Assembly (NCBI GenBank): GCA_009995705.1
Contig: JAADBR010000009.1
Span: 1-50,122 of the forward strand
Length of the DNA stretch: 50,122 nt
Reading direction: 5' to 3'
DNA from: Microcystis aeruginosa W13-11
GTDB taxonomy: Bacteria > Cyanobacteriota > Cyanobacteriia > Cyanobacteriales > Microcystaceae
This document shows positions 9,165 to 18,254 of the stretch, piece by piece. Position numbers and translations under genes: made by a program. Numbering within the stretch: position 1 is the first letter of the stretch; each line of letters begins with the position of its first letter. The notes beneath the pieces were generated by a model that saw only the letters and a list, made by a program, of their open reading frames with translations, was not told where the DNA came from and ran no database searches.

Positions 9165-10261
9165 TGAATACAAAGCATAACCTATTAATTAATCTCTCGG
9201 TACTTTTTCCCCAACCCACAGGAATCAGTACCTACATTCTTAACCTCTTACCTTACCTAAAAAATTTAGAACCCACCCTACTAACAGCTAATAGTTATCC
9301 CGACTTTAACTGTTATTCTATCCCCAAGGGTCTCGGTCCCGATCGAGGAGCGAAAGGTCATTTAAAACGCTTACTCTGGACTCAGTGGCAATTACCGTCA
9401 ATTTACCGACAATTAAACGCCAATTTACTCTTTTCTCCCCTCCCGGAAGCGCCGATAAATTCCCCCGGTCGCTTTGTCGTCATGGTTCACGATTTAATTC
9501 CCCTGCGGTTTCCCAGTTTTACTTCCCCCTTAACCCACTATTTCCGTTATTATGTGCCGCAGGTATTACAACAGGCAAAACATATCATCTGTAACTCTCA
9601 GGCAACGGCCAAAGATATCACTGAATATTATCAAATTCCCGCCGATAAAATTACTTCTATTCCCCTAGCCTATGATCATCATCACTTTCGCCCTATGGAA
9701 GATAATAAGCCAGAGCATCCCTATTTTCTCTATCTCGGTCGTCCCAATCCCTATAAAAATTTACCGCGTTTAATCGCCGCTTTTGCCCAACTGCCCCCAA
9801 ATTTAAGCGATTATCATCTTTGGATTGCCGGCAGCTTTGATCGCCGTTATACCCCCAATTTACAACAACAAGCGCGAGAATTGGCAGTTAGCGATCGCAT
9901 TAAATTTCTCGATTATATACCCTACGATGAGCTGCCCAAAGTAATCAGTCAAGCCACTGCTTTAGTCTTCCCCAGTCTCTGGGAAGGCTTCGGATTGCCC
10001 GTTTTAGAGGCTATGGCCTGCGGTACACCCGTCATCACCTCAAATTTGTCATCTTTGCCCGAAGTCACGGCAACAGCGGCAATTTTAATCGATCCCTATC
10101 AAGTTGAGTCCATAGCTGATGCCCTGAAAATTATTGCTCAAGATCGACAATTACAGTCAAAATTAAGTTATCTAGGCAAAAAACGAGCTAATGAGTTTAG
10201 TTGGCAAAAAACCGGTCTAGCTACAGCCGCAATCTTAAATCAATATCTAGAGTATGCTTAA
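9164..10261 (+). CDS. Glycosyltransferase family 4 (GT-B)
   Basis: 365 residues. The N-terminal half is an acceptor domain; the C-terminal half has the GT4 donor site: YLGRPNPYKNLPRLI, the long WIAGSFD strand, and the E-x7-E signature in FPSLWEGFGLPVLEAMACG. It transfers a sugar from an NDP donor with retention; the acceptor is unknown. Start GTG 9164 overlaps the previous stop by one base. The IRIQ-like mannosyl or rhamnosyl specificity cannot be decided. Cytoplasmic face of the membrane is expected. Confidence 0.9.
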   Translation: MNTKHNLLINLSVLFPQPTGISTYILNLLPYLKNLEPTLLTANSYPDFNCYSIPKGLGPDRGAKGHLKRLLWTQWQLPSIYRQLNANLLFSPLPEAPINSPGRFVVMVHDLIPLRFPSFTSPLTHYFRYYVPQVLQQAKHIICNSQATAKDITEYYQIPADKITSIPLAYDHHHFRPMEDNKPEHPYFLYLGRPNPYKNLPRLIAAFAQLPPNLSDYHLWIAGSFDRRYTPNLQQQARELAVSDRIKFLDYIPYDELPKVISQATALVFPSLWEGFGLPVLEAMACGTPVITSNLSSLPEVTATAAILIDPYQVESIADALKIIAQDRQLQSKLSYLGKKRANEFSWQKTGLATAAILNQYLEYA

Positions 10262-10377
10262 CTGACAGGGTTTCCCGGCCAGATGAAGTGTAACCTGATC
10301 GGTCATCGTCGGAAAAAGAAAAATAATTTGACAGATCGGCAGCATTTGCTGTAGGATGGATGATCGTGACCTAAATT

Positions 10378-10464
10378 GGAGAGATGGCCGAGCGGTTGAA
10401 GGCGCAGCACTGGAAATGCTGTTTAGGGGTAACTTTAACGAGGGTTCGAATCCCTCTCTCTCCG
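10378..10464 (+). tRNA. tRNA-Ser, anticodon GGA
   Basis: Acceptor arms GGAGAGA and TCTCTCC pair fully with discriminator G. The anticodon stem CAGCA/TGCTG carries loop CTGGAAA with GGA at 10412-10414 (reads UCC/UCU). A long variable arm and T-arm GAGGG-TTCGAAT-CCCTC confirm a class II tRNA of 87 bases. CCA is not encoded. Confidence 0.97.
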
Positions 10465-10662
10465 TCCCCAAAGCACCTCATGAGTAGGTAGGCGTTAAAA
10501 ATTATCAGATATCCCCGTTATCAAGGGGGGATCGAATCCAAAATCCATTTTTAATTTAATTATAACCCCGGTTGAGACAGGAGATTACTTTTAGTGATTA
10601 TCTGCTCTCCACTTCATAATTGATAATTCCCAGTCTCCTATACTTTTTAAACAGGATTTAGC

Positions 10663-13600
10663 CTAATTCCTCCTCGGTAAACCATCTTTACACTTAGCTA
10701 ACCACTCCAATAAACTATCTAACTGCTGTTGCGGTTTTACCACTCCTAAACCCCTAACTGTCACCTGTTTGGGACTATAAACAAAGCGTGATTGTATATG
10801 TTGGGGTAGGTGTTCTTGTAATAATTTCCATGCTGGTTCTTCCATGGGAGTTTCTAGGATAATATGCTGTTTTCCATCGGGTTTAATGCGGGAAAAACCG
10901 AGGGATTTAGCCAGATGTTTTAACTCGATTACCTTAAATAATTGTGCCACTGGGGAAGGAATTGCCCCGTATCTATCCACTAAATCCGCAGCAATTTCTC
11001 CTAAAGCTTTCTGAGAATTGGCAGTAGCGATCGCCCGATAGACATCCATTTTCTGTTCTGGATCGGATATATAATCATTAGGAATAAATGCCGTCAATTT
11101 CAGATCGATTTGGGTGTCCTCCACTTGCGGGATTTCTTGACCTTGAATTTCCCGCAAAGCTTCCTGTAACATTTCCATATATAGATCAAAACCGATCGCT
11201 TCCATTTGTCCCGATTGTTCCGCACCCAATAAGTTACCAGCGCCGCGAATTTCCAGATCCCTAGTCGCTAATTGATACCCCGATCCTAACTGGGTAAATT
11301 CTTGAATTGCCCTTAATCTTTCCCGAGCGGTTTCTGTTAGTTCTCCCTTAGCTGGATAAAGTAACCAAGCGTGCGCTTGTACTCCCGATCGCCCCACCCG
11401 TCCTCGCAGTTGATAGAGTTGCGCTAACCCGAATTTTTGGGCATCTTCAATGATAATCGTGTTAACTCTGGGAATATCTAACCCGGACTCCACAATAGTC
11501 GTACAAACTAAGATATCCGCTTCCCCATTATTAAATGCTAACATGGTGGTCTCTAATTCAGACTCATCCATACGACCGTGACCAATGGAAATTCTAGCAC
11601 CCGGAATCATCCCTTGAATGGCTGCCGCTTTTTCTTCAATTCCCTCGATTCTGGGTACTACATAAAAAATCTGTCCCCCCCGATCCAATTCATTGCGAAT
11701 TGCCGTTCTAATCACATCAGAATTATAACTAGAAAGGTGGGTTTGGATGGGACGACGAGAGGGGGGAGGTGTGGTAATTAAACTCATTTCTCGCACCCCA
11801 GAAAGGGACATATAAAGAGTCCGGGGAATCGGTGTCGCACTCAAAGTTAATACATCAATATTACTTTTAAAAGCCTTAATTTTTTCCTTTTGATTGACCC
11901 CAAAACGCTGTTCTTCATCAATTACCAATAACCCTAAATCTTTAAACTCCACCGCTTTACTCAATAACAACTGCGTCCCCACCACTATATCCAATTCCCC
12001 CGTTTTCAAGCGCTGGACGATATCTTTTTTCTCGGAATTGGTGCGAAAACGATTTAATAAACCCACATTAATGGGATAGGGAGCAAAACGCTCCTTTAGG
12101 GTGTGATAATGTTGTTGGGTTAAAATCGTTGTTGGTGCTAATAAAGCCACCTGTTTATGACCCGTGGTGACAGCTTTAAAAATAGCACGAATGGCCACTT
12201 CTGTCTTACCAAAACCCACATCCCCACAGACTAAGCGATCCATCGGGCGATCGCTTTCTAAATCCCGTTTCACATCCTGTATCGCTTTCAGTTGATCCGC
12301 AGTGGGTTGGTAGGGAAAAGAATCCTCTAACTCCCGCTGCCAGGGATTATCCATAGGATAGGCAAAACCCGATTTTTGGGCGCGTTGGGCGTAAATATTG
12401 ATTAAATCAACCGCTAACTTCTTAACCGACTTCCTAACGCGAGCTTTCGTCGCTTCCCACGCTTTGCCCGAGATGTTATGTAATTCGGGTGCTTGACTAC
12501 CTGTATGACGATAACGGGAGAGATTATCAAGAGAATCGGCAGGAACCCGCAATAATCCATCGGCATACTTAATAACTAGATAATCTCGACCTTGCACTAC
12601 TCCGCTAATTGTGCTTTCCTGCTTTTCTAGTTTGATAAACTGTCCGATGCCATGGTGTTTATGTACTACAAAATCGAGGGGACGGAGTTTATTCACATCC
12701 ACCTGTACCGAGGCCGCTTGCCGACGTTTGCGGACGTAACCAGCAGTATTGAAAAGATGTTGTCCGAAGAACTCTCGATCGCTAACGACGACTATGCGAT
12801 AGGTGGGGAGGATAAAACCTTCTAATTCAGCTAATCCTGAGTATTTTAGGGCTGTAGCGGTGTTTTGAATGATTAAGCGCTCGATCGCCCCAAAATCGAG
12901 GGGATTGGGGATAAATTGGGCCGGACAGTCGTGTTCCTGTAATAACGCGACTGTGCGGGAGGGTTGGGCCGATATTAACCATGTGGCGTACTTATTTAGT
13001 TTAATACCGCTATAAATCTCTCTTTTTCCCCGTAAAATTTCCGCTAGTTTGGCGAATTGCCCCGGATTGGTGGGAATTGGACGACTGGAGAGATTAAGGC
13101 GATTTTCGGAGAGGTGATCGTCTATTTCCGAGAGGTAGAGATGGGGAAACTTGACCGATATTTGCAAAGATTCGCCAAAAGAACGGTGAATTTGCGGTAA
13201 AGCTGGTTCTATCTCTTGCCAGCGTTCTCCAATATATTCTATCCAGCGATCGCTTCTAGCTTGACAGCTTTCCAATTCATCAAAGGCAATCAGAGTATTT
13301 TCAGGGAGATAATCCAATAAAGAGGCAGGTTGAGGGAAGGCCAAGCCTAAAAATCGCTCAATTCCCTCTGGATAAATACCATTAGCTAATTTTTCTCGAT
13401 CTTCGGCCCCCAGATAATCGGCCACTGTGGGGGGAAGAGAAGGGGCAATGATCTCCGCAAAGCTAGTGGGAGTAAGAAGCAGATTGGGGATAGAATCGAG
13501 GGATCTTTGGGTGGCAGGGTCAAATTCTCGCAATTTTTCCAATTCATCGCCGAAAAATTCTAACCTGACCGGTAATTCGGCCGAAACTGGGAAAATATCA

Positions 13601-14145
13601 ACGATATCGCCGCGACGACTCCATTGCCCTTCGGTTTCTACCAGTGAAACCCGTTCATATCCTAATCTAGCTAGGGTTAGATCGAGGTTTTTGGCTTCTA
13701 TAACCCTTCCTACTGCAAAATTATCGCTATATTGCTCGAAAACCTCCCTAGGGGGTAAATGGGGCTGCAGGGCCTTTTCGGTGGTAACGATCGCAATTCC
13801 GGCATCTTGATGACTGATTGCCGATAATACCTGCATCTGTCCCCAAATCATCTCGGATTCCCGATTAAATGTCTCGTAGGGGCAAGCTTCCGAGGTGGGA
13901 TAAAAGAAAACACCTTTCCACGTCATCGCTTCTAATTGTGTTGCCCAACGTGCCGCTTCTTCTAGATTGGCACAGATAATTACCAGATTTTTCCCTTGAC
14001 AACGGGCGAAAGCTGTGCTTATTAATCCTTTCGGTAATCGGGCAAGGCCAGTTAGGGTTAAATTGCCGTTTTTCTCCAGTTTTTGGATAAGTTCGGCAGT
14101 TAGGGGCGATTTTTCAATGTTGCGAATAACGGAGGCAAAAGTCAT
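10663..14145 (-). CDS. mfd: Transcription-repair coupling factor
   Basis: 1160 residues, full length. It removes RNA polymerase stalled at lesions and recruits UvrA. Domains in order: N-terminal UvrB-like region (to about 330), the RNA-polymerase-interacting CarD-like module starting [10 protein letters not shown] near 490, a RecG-like helicase with Walker [16 protein letters not shown] box (VIDEEQRFG), [16 protein letters not shown] and QLRGRVGRS, then the C-terminal TRCF domain that binds UvrA-like surfaces. Start ATG 14145. It is monocistronic and points away from the znu remnant. Confidence 0.97.
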   Translation of the reverse strand: MTFASVIRNIEKSPLTAELIQKLEKNGNLTLTGLARLPKGLISTAFARCQGKNLVIICANLEEAARWATQLEAMTWKGVFFYPTSEACPYETFNRESEMIWGQMQVLSAISHQDAGIAIVTTEKALQPHLPPREVFEQYSDNFAVGRVIEAKNLDLTLARLGYERVSLVETEGQWSRRGDIVDIFPVSAELPVRLEFFGDELEKLREFDPATQRSLDSIPNLLLTPTSFAEIIAPSLPPTVADYLGAEDREKLANGIYPEGIERFLGLAFPQPASLLDYLPENTLIAFDELESCQARSDRWIEYIGERWQEIEPALPQIHRSFGESLQISVKFPHLYLSEIDDHLSENRLNLSSRPIPTNPGQFAKLAEILRGKREIYSGIKLNKYATWLISAQPSRTVALLQEHDCPAQFIPNPLDFGAIERLIIQNTATALKYSGLAELEGFILPTYRIVVVSDREFFGQHLFNTAGYVRKRRQAASVQVDVNKLRPLDFVVHKHHGIGQFIKLEKQESTISGVVQGRDYLVIKYADGLLRVPADSLDNLSRYRHTGSQAPELHNISGKAWEATKARVRKSVKKLAVDLINIYAQRAQKSGFAYPMDNPWQRELEDSFPYQPTADQLKAIQDVKRDLESDRPMDRLVCGDVGFGKTEVAIRAIFKAVTTGHKQVALLAPTTILTQQHYHTLKERFAPYPINVGLLNRFRTNSEKKDIVQRLKTGELDIVVGTQLLLSKAVEFKDLGLLVIDEEQRFGVNQKEKIKAFKSNIDVLTLSATPIPRTLYMSLSGVREMSLITTPPPSRRPIQTHLSSYNSDVIRTAIRNELDRGGQIFYVVPRIEGIEEKAAAIQGMIPGARISIGHGRMDESELETTMLAFNNGEADILVCTTIVESGLDIPRVNTIIIEDAQKFGLAQLYQLRGRVGRSGVQAHAWLLYPAKGELTETARERLRAIQEFTQLGSGYQLATRDLEIRGAGNLLGAEQSGQMEAIGFDLYMEMLQEALREIQGQEIPQVEDTQIDLKLTAFIPNDYISDPEQKMDVYRAIATANSQKALGEIAADLVDRYGAIPSPVAQLFKVIELKHLAKSLGFSRIKPDGKQHIILETPMEEPAWKLLQEHLPQHIQSRFVYSPKQVTVRGLGVVKPQQQLDSLLEWLAKCKDGLPRRN

Positions 14146-14162
14146 TTTTTAGTTAAGCTCTC

Positions 14163-14245
14163 CTGAATTTAAACTGTCTCTTGGGAGTTTTAGTACAAAT
14201 GCTCAGGTTTCCTCTCCCTGCTCCCAACTCCAGTGCAGTCTTAAC
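14163..14245 (-). repeat. Long inverted-repeat partner of 7186-7268
   Basis: Reverse complement of the 7186-7268 sequence with scattered differences. A short third piece of the same family (CAGTCTTAACGAGTA) sits at 36859-36875. Confidence 0.8.
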
Positions 14246-14583
14246 GAGTATCAGTTATCAGATGTGAGTTTTCAGTTCACCCACTACTTTTTGGGGTTAA
14301 TTTTTTTGGGCTTTATTTAACTTCACCCGAAGGGGGTCGCAGGCGCACAGATTTTCCATCATCTATATAATATCATGTCAAGCGTTGGTTGGCAAGAGAA
14401 AAAATTGGCTTTCTTTTTCTTTCTTTGTGTCTTTGTGGTTCTTCCCACTCCCTTGCCAGCAGCACTGTATCTTAGAATACATTTTATCCAGCAAATCCAA
14501 GAGAGCCAAAAATTGATCAGGTGATACCTTAGTCACGATCGCTCCAGAATAATCAGTACATCTATACCGAGATATTTTCAGAA
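14246..14583. other. Gene-free stretch between mfd and znu remnant
   Basis: No credible gene. It holds a CAGTTATCAG motif (14250-14262) and a roughly 110-base dispersed repeat at 14407-14520 (TTTGTGTCTTTGTGG, then TATCTTAGAATACATTTT and CAAATCCAAGAGA) that recurs at 25955-26055. Part of it also recurs at 3510-3550. Confidence 0.6.
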
Positions 14584-14628
14584 TGATAACGATTCTCATC
14601 GACTGTGATAAGATGAGAATCATAATCA
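14584..14628 (+). promoter_or_regulatory. Two Zur-like operator boxes
   Basis: TGATAACGATTCTCA (14584-14598) and TGAGAATCATAATCA (14614-14628) both fit the TGA.AA..ATT..TCA-type box of the zinc regulator Zur. Their inner halves also form a perfect 10-bp palindrome (GATTCTCATC / GATGAGAATC). They sit just before the znuA remnant, where a zinc-starvation promoter is expected. Fur boxes look similar, but the znu context favours Zur. Confidence 0.65.
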
Positions 14629-15327
14629 GATGAACCAAAACCCGAACAATTAAAAACCACAGCCCGATCGCAAGCCTACTTTAAAATCGGTGTATCCTTA
14701 GAAGATGCTTGGAAAGATCGCTTAAATATTGTTAACCAACAGATGTTAATCGTCGATACCAGTCAAGGAGTAGATAAAATCCCTTTGACAGCAGAACATA
14801 ATCACAGCAAGGAAGAAAAACATCAAGCCAGAAAAAACACCCTAGATCCCCATATTTGGTTATCCCCAAAACGAGTCAAAGCACAAGCAGAGACTATTTA
14901 TCAAACCCTAGCACAACTCGATCCGGGTCAGGAAGCTATCTATCGGGCTAACTTGGAAAAATTCCGTCAGGAGTTAGACGCATTAGATCAAGAAATTTGG
15001 CAAAACTTGGCAGGGGTTAAAAACAAAAAATTTCTGGTATTTCATCCCGAATGGGGCTATTTTGCTCAAGATTACGGTTTAGAGATGATTGCGATCAAAA
15101 TCGACGGCAATGAACCCAGTGCTGCCCAGTTAAGTCAACTAATCCAACAGGCAAAAAAAGAGAATATAAAAGTTATTTTTACTCAACCAGAATTTAGCCA
15201 AAAAAGTGTCGAAACTATTGCGAGGGAAATTGGGGGACAGGTAATCCCTATTAGTGCCTTTGCTGAAAATTGGAGTGAAAACCTGCGACAAGTTTCCCAA
15301 AAAATGGCCACAGTTTTAAATCAGTAA
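14626..15327 (+). pseudogene. znuA-like zinc-binding protein gene, 5' end deleted
   Basis: An open frame of 233 codons starting right after an in-frame TAA at 14623. It reads PEQLKTTARSQAYFKIGV and continues through a ZnuA body: a His-rich loop (AEHNHSKEEKH), DPHIWLSPKRVK, FHPEWGYFAQDYGL and KVIFTQPEFS. Signal peptide and first metal-ligand strand are missing, roughly the first quarter. The first in-frame ATG is 14743, which would give a 194-residue cytoplasmic fragment. ATG 14630 after the Zur box is in another frame and stops after 7 codons. Non-functional as a periplasmic receptor, I infer. Confidence 0.8.
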
Positions 15328-15337
15328 TTGTTTGTAT

Positions 15338-16033
15338 ATGTCAACGATCATTACCATTAATAATCTCTGGGCCGGCTACGAACAGGAACCCATCCTCGAA
15401 GATATTAATTTAACCATTCAAGAATTGGATTTTCTGGGAATTATCGGGCCGAATGGAGGGGGAAAAACTACCCTGCTTAAGGTTTTACTAGGATTAATGA
15501 AACCTTGGCGGGGAGAAGTCAGTATTTTGGGGCAAAGTGTCGAAAAAGGTCGGGAATTAGTCGGTTATGTGCCGCAGTTTGTTGAATGCGATCGCTCATT
15601 TCCCATTACTGTGGGTGAGGTGGTAAAAATGGGGAGATTGAGCAGCAAAAAACTCTGGCAAGGCTATAGCAAAAAAGATGAGGTAAGGGTAGATAAAGCT
15701 TTAGATAGTGTGGGAATGTTAGCGTTGAAAAAAAGGTCGATTACTGAACTTTCGGGAGGACAGCGCCAACGGGTTTATATCGCTCGCGCTTTAGCAGTAG
15801 AACCCCGTCTCTTGATTTTAGATGAACCCACTGCCAGTGTCGATCCCCAAATGCGTGCTAGTATTTTTTCCCTGTTGCAAGAATTGAATGAGTGGATGAC
15901 TATTTTAATTATTTCCCATGATCTGGGAACCCTATCTACCTATGTTAAATCGATCGGTTGTCTCAATCGTCGTCTCTATTATCACGGCCAAAAATCTCTC
16001 ACTGCTGCTATGCTAGAACAAGTGTATTGTTAA
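15338..16033 (+). CDS. znuC: Zinc ABC transporter ATP-binding protein (ZnuC-like), C-terminus shortened
   Basis: 231 residues from ATG 15338 (a TTG at 15332 is also in frame). ABC ATPase motifs are complete: Walker A GPNGGGKTT, Q-loop VPQFVE, signature LSGGQRQRV, Walker B LLILDEPTASVD, H-loop ISHD. The end, YVKSIGCLNRRLYYHGQKSL...EQVYC, is where relatives continue for some 20 or more residues, and the frame then runs into a TAA at a junction with hicA-like sequence. No permease gene (znuB) follows. The ATPase may fold, but it has no visible partner here. Confidence 0.8.
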   Translation: MSTIITINNLWAGYEQEPILEDINLTIQELDFLGIIGPNGGGKTTLLKVLLGLMKPWRGEVSILGQSVEKGRELVGYVPQFVECDRSFPITVGEVVKMGRLSSKKLWQGYSKKDEVRVDKALDSVGMLALKKRSITELSGGQRQRVYIARALAVEPRLLILDEPTASVDPQMRASIFSLLQELNEWMTILIISHDLGTLSTYVKSIGCLNRRLYYHGQKSLTAAMLEQVYC

Positions 16034-16243
16034 AAGTTTTCTCCTTTCAAGAATAGTCCTAATAACGCAAGATTCAACGATATTTGTAAACTGCTAGAAT
16101 TAGAAGGGTTTTTCCTTGATCGAATTACAGGTAGCCATCACATTTTTAAAAGAAATGATATTATTTTGGTCATACCTGTTCATAATAAAAAAGTAAAATC
16201 TGTTTATATTCGTCGAGTCCTTGAAATTATCGGAGACAACTAA
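16034..16243 (+). pseudogene. hicA-like toxin gene without a start codon
   Basis: Directly after the znuC stop, in the same frame, 69 codons read SPNNARFNDICKLLELEG, then RITGSHHIFKRNDI, VIPVHNKKVKSVYIRRVLE and end at TAA 16241. RITGSHHIF with its histidine is the HicA mRNA-interferase core. No ATG, GTG or TTG precedes the core in frame, so the start was probably lost in the deletion that also removed znuB. It ends 2 bases before hicB. Use of an unusual start such as ATT cannot be ruled out. Confidence 0.75.
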
Positions 16244-16245
16244 AG

Positions 16246-16467
16246 ATGAATTATCCAATTATTATTTATCCCTGTGAAGAAGGCGGTTTTGTTGCTGAAA
16301 TTCCAGCACTATCCGGCTGTTTGGCTCAGGGTGAAACCTTAGAAGAAACCCTACAAGAATTACTGATGATAAAAGATTTATGGTTAGAAACAGCCCAAAA
16401 ATATAATCAAAAACTTCCCAACTTAGAAACAGAGATAGCGAAAATCAAAGCATTAAGCACTGTATAG
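16246..16467 (+). CDS. HicB-like antitoxin
   Basis: 73 residues. It has the partial RNase H-like HicB fold: MNYPIIIYPCEEGGFVAEIPALSGCLAQGETLEETL, then a helix and an acidic tail. There is no added DNA-binding domain. HicB masks HicA; here the toxin gene just upstream lacks a start, so this antitoxin may be orphaned. Order A-then-B with a 2-base gap is the classic hicAB layout. Confidence 0.85.
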   Translation: MNYPIIIYPCEEGGFVAEIPALSGCLAQGETLEETLQELLMIKDLWLETAQKYNQKLPNLETEIAKIKALSTV

Positions 16468-16493
16468 AGCAATTTTTGGGGGAATTGCGATCG

Positions 16494-16727
16494 CTAATTG
16501 CCGTCTTGACTTAAAAAATAGCCAACTGCACGCTGAAGCTGTTCCATCCCTTTTTGCAGTTGGTCAATACGGGCCTTAGAGTCTTCCATTTGTTGAGCAG
16601 TAGCCTCCACAAACCGATCAATACGCCGATTTGTTGCTTCACTGATTTCCGCCAGACGTTCTATTCTTCCATCAATACGCTCCATATTGGCTTCAATACG
16701 GTCTAATCGAGAACTTTGCCACCACAT
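16494..16727 (-). CDS. Small coiled-coil protein
   Basis: 77 residues, almost one continuous coiled coil: RLDRIEANMERIDGRIERLAEI, then ATNRRIDRFVEATAQQME, ending LQRAVGYFLSQDGN. Unlike the relatives at 263-682 and 18994-19293 it has no membrane anchor. The last bases of the gene plus flank (35 bases ending in AAAAATAG) recur exactly at 17574-17608. Function unknown. Confidence 0.55.
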   Translation of the reverse strand: MWWQSSRLDRIEANMERIDGRIERLAEISEATNRRIDRFVEATAQQMEDSKARIDQLQKGMEQLQRAVGYFLSQDGN

Positions 16728-16916
16728 TTACTTACCACCTTTAAAATAAGCCGTTATTGCCGCTAGTCTAGCAAATTTTTAGACAAATTAATCTCTTTTC
16801 ATCGTGTGATCGCTTTTTGGGGATGGGAAGAGGCGATCGTTTTTTGAGAAGGAGGGGCGATCGCTTACAATAGGGGGCAAACTTTTAGAAAGCAACCTTG
16901 ATTACTATTCTTACTC

Positions 16917-17174
16917 ATGCCCACTCTATCAAGCTTCTATGGAATAAAAATCACCATGAACTATAACGATCACAATCCGCCTCATATCCATGCCGAGTAT
17001 CAAGATTATGAAGCGGTTATAATGATTCACACAGGTGAAGTTTGTGGTCAAATGCCCAAAAGAGGACTAAATCTAATATGGGAGTGGCTTGATCTACACC
17101 AATCTGAACTATTGGAGAACTGGGAAAATGCGCGTCAAAGAAAACCTCTTAACAGAATCGATCCCCTTCCCTAA
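16917..17174 (+). CDS. DUF4160 family protein
   Basis: 85 residues with the DUF4160 core: YGIKITMNYNDHNPPHIHAEY (NPPHIHA) and a C-terminal WLDLHQSELLENWE. DUF4160 genes are commonly paired with DUF2442 genes, as here, and the pair is often listed as toxin-antitoxin-like without a firmly shown mechanism. The downstream gene starts inside this one (47-base overlap), so the two are coupled. Confidence 0.88.
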   Translation: MPTLSSFYGIKITMNYNDHNPPHIHAEYQDYEAVIMIHTGEVCGQMPKRGLNLIWEWLDLHQSELLENWENARQRKPLNRIDPLP

Positions 17175-17466
17175 AAAGGAGCTATTTCTTCATGTTATCT
17201 GTGTGGAATATCTGGATAAGTATCAATTAAAGCTAACCTTTAATAATGGAATAGAAGGGATTGTAGATTTAGAACAAGAATTGTATGGAGAAATCTTTGA
17301 ACCCTTAAAAGATCAAAGTTTATTTCAAAAAGTATATGTCAATAGTCGGACAATAGAATGGCCAAACGGAGCAGACTTTGCCCCTGAATTTTTATTTGAA
17401 ATTGCTCTCGACAAGCAACCGGTTAGTATAGTCGGTGATCCTGTAGGGTACGCTAATGAAATGTAA
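17128..17466 (+). CDS. DUF2442 family protein with REP-encoded C-terminus
   Basis: 112 residues from ATG 17128, with the DUF2442 pattern LKLTFNNGIEGIVDL, GEIFEPLKD, VYVNSRTIEWPNGADFAPEFLFE. After about residue 95 the frame enters the repeat family found at 17932 and 18136 (GATCCTGTAGGGTACG...), which supplies the last residues VGDPVGYANEM and the stop. So the native tail may have been replaced. Partner of DUF4160 above; DNA-binding or antitoxin role is inference. Confidence 0.85.
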   Translation: MRVKENLLTESIPFPKKELFLHVICVEYLDKYQLKLTFNNGIEGIVDLEQELYGEIFEPLKDQSLFQKVYVNSRTIEWPNGADFAPEFLFEIALDKQPVSIVGDPVGYANEM

Positions 17467-17510
17467 CGTACCAAATTGTTTTCTTAACAATAATTATCTG
17501 ATTTGCGATT
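17432..17510 (+). repeat. REP-like palindrome, diverged copy
   Basis: GATCCTGTAGGGTACGCTAA, ATGAAATGTAACGTACC and AATTATCTGATTT match the two better copies at 17932 and 18136. The core forms a hairpin (GGTACG-TTA / TAACGTACC type). It overlaps the end of the DUF2442 gene. Confidence 0.7.
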
Positions 17511-17573
17511 ATTTTGGACTTTAGTGCGATCAGGTTTTCTTCTCATGGTGTGATCGCTTTTTGATCAGGAGGT

Positions 17574-17608
17574 GCGATCGCTAATTGCCGTCTTGACTTA
17601 AAAAATAG
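17574..17608 (+). repeat. 35-base copy of the end of the 16494 gene
   Basis: The sequence from GCGATCGC through TTGACTTAAAAAATAG is identical to 16486-16520, the tail of the minus-strand coiled-coil gene. The rest of that gene is absent here, which points to a partial duplication. Confidence 0.8.
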
Positions 17609-17639
17609 TTACTTAACGCGCTTTTTTGCTTTTAATCAT

Positions 17640-17765
17640 AAGGAGAATAATTGGGTGCAGACAAATCCGGACACGGGTTGGAATACGATTCTTCGGCTCT
17701 ATGGCCCGCTTGAGCCTTGGTTTGATAAGACTTGGCGACCAGGGGAAATTGAGTTGTTGAAATAG
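17640..17765 (+). pseudogene. C-terminal fragment of a DUF1254/DUF1214-type protein
   Basis: 41 codons ending in TAG read KENNWVQTNPDTGWNTILRL, then YGPLEPWFDKTWRPGEIELL. This is the characteristic C-terminal block of DUF1214 (as in DUF1254/DUF1214 proteins). Nothing of the rest of a roughly 400-residue protein is present, and the fragment begins amid repeats. A gene remnant. Confidence 0.75.
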
Positions 17766-17931
17766 CCCTATACCGAATATTTCTTGATCGCCGATTTGTA
17801 GTACTACTAAGATCAGCGACTACACTCTCAGCCTGGACAAAAGAGGGCTTACGCAGACGCGCTATATCTAGTGCTTTATCGTAAGTCCTGTCTCAATACC
17901 ATAAAGTGCGATCACTAACTAATCATTTAGT

Positions 17932-18036
17932 GCGATCGCTGATCTTGTAGGGTGCGTTAATGAAATGTAACGCGCCAAATTGATTGTTATTCAGCGTAAT
18001 TATCTGATTTTTGGGATGTTTATTAATGCGATCGCC
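17932..18036 (+). repeat. REP element copy A (about 105 bp)
   Basis: Bounded by GCGATCGC octamers at both ends. It contains GATCTTGTAGGGTGCGTTAA then TGAAATGTAACGCGCC, a hairpin of GGTGCGTTA with TAACGCGCC, then an AT-rich stretch. Nearly identical to 18136-18240. Confidence 0.85.
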
Positions 18037-18135
18037 GCTTCGTAGGTTTATTGAGTTATAATTTTTGTTAGAATAAGGAGTCTGATAAATTGCCAACCTC
18101 AGCACAATCTATTCAAGCCGTTATTCTTTGTCAGT

Positions 18136-18240
18136 GCGATCGCTGATCTTGTAGGGTGCGTTAATGAAATGTAACGCGCCAAATTGATTGTTATTCAGCG
18201 TAATTATCTGATTTTTTGGATTTTTATTAATGCGATCGCC
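18136..18240 (+). repeat. REP element copy B (about 105 bp)
   Basis: Differs from the 17932-18036 copy by only a few bases near its right end, so the two arose recently from one another or are kept alike by gene conversion. Same HIP1 octamer borders. Confidence 0.85.
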
Positions 18241-18254
18241 GAGCTAGTAGCTGA

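Noticed and set aside
10500..10662. Terminator or small RNA after tRNA-Ser
   Set aside because: A weak ATCCCC/GGGGAT pairing is present, but it has no T tract and no conserved shape.
14378..14638. 86-codon minus-strand frame before the znu remnant
   Set aside because: It runs through the Zur boxes and a dispersed repeat (TTTGTGTCTTTGTGG); its composition follows the repeat, with no family resemblance.
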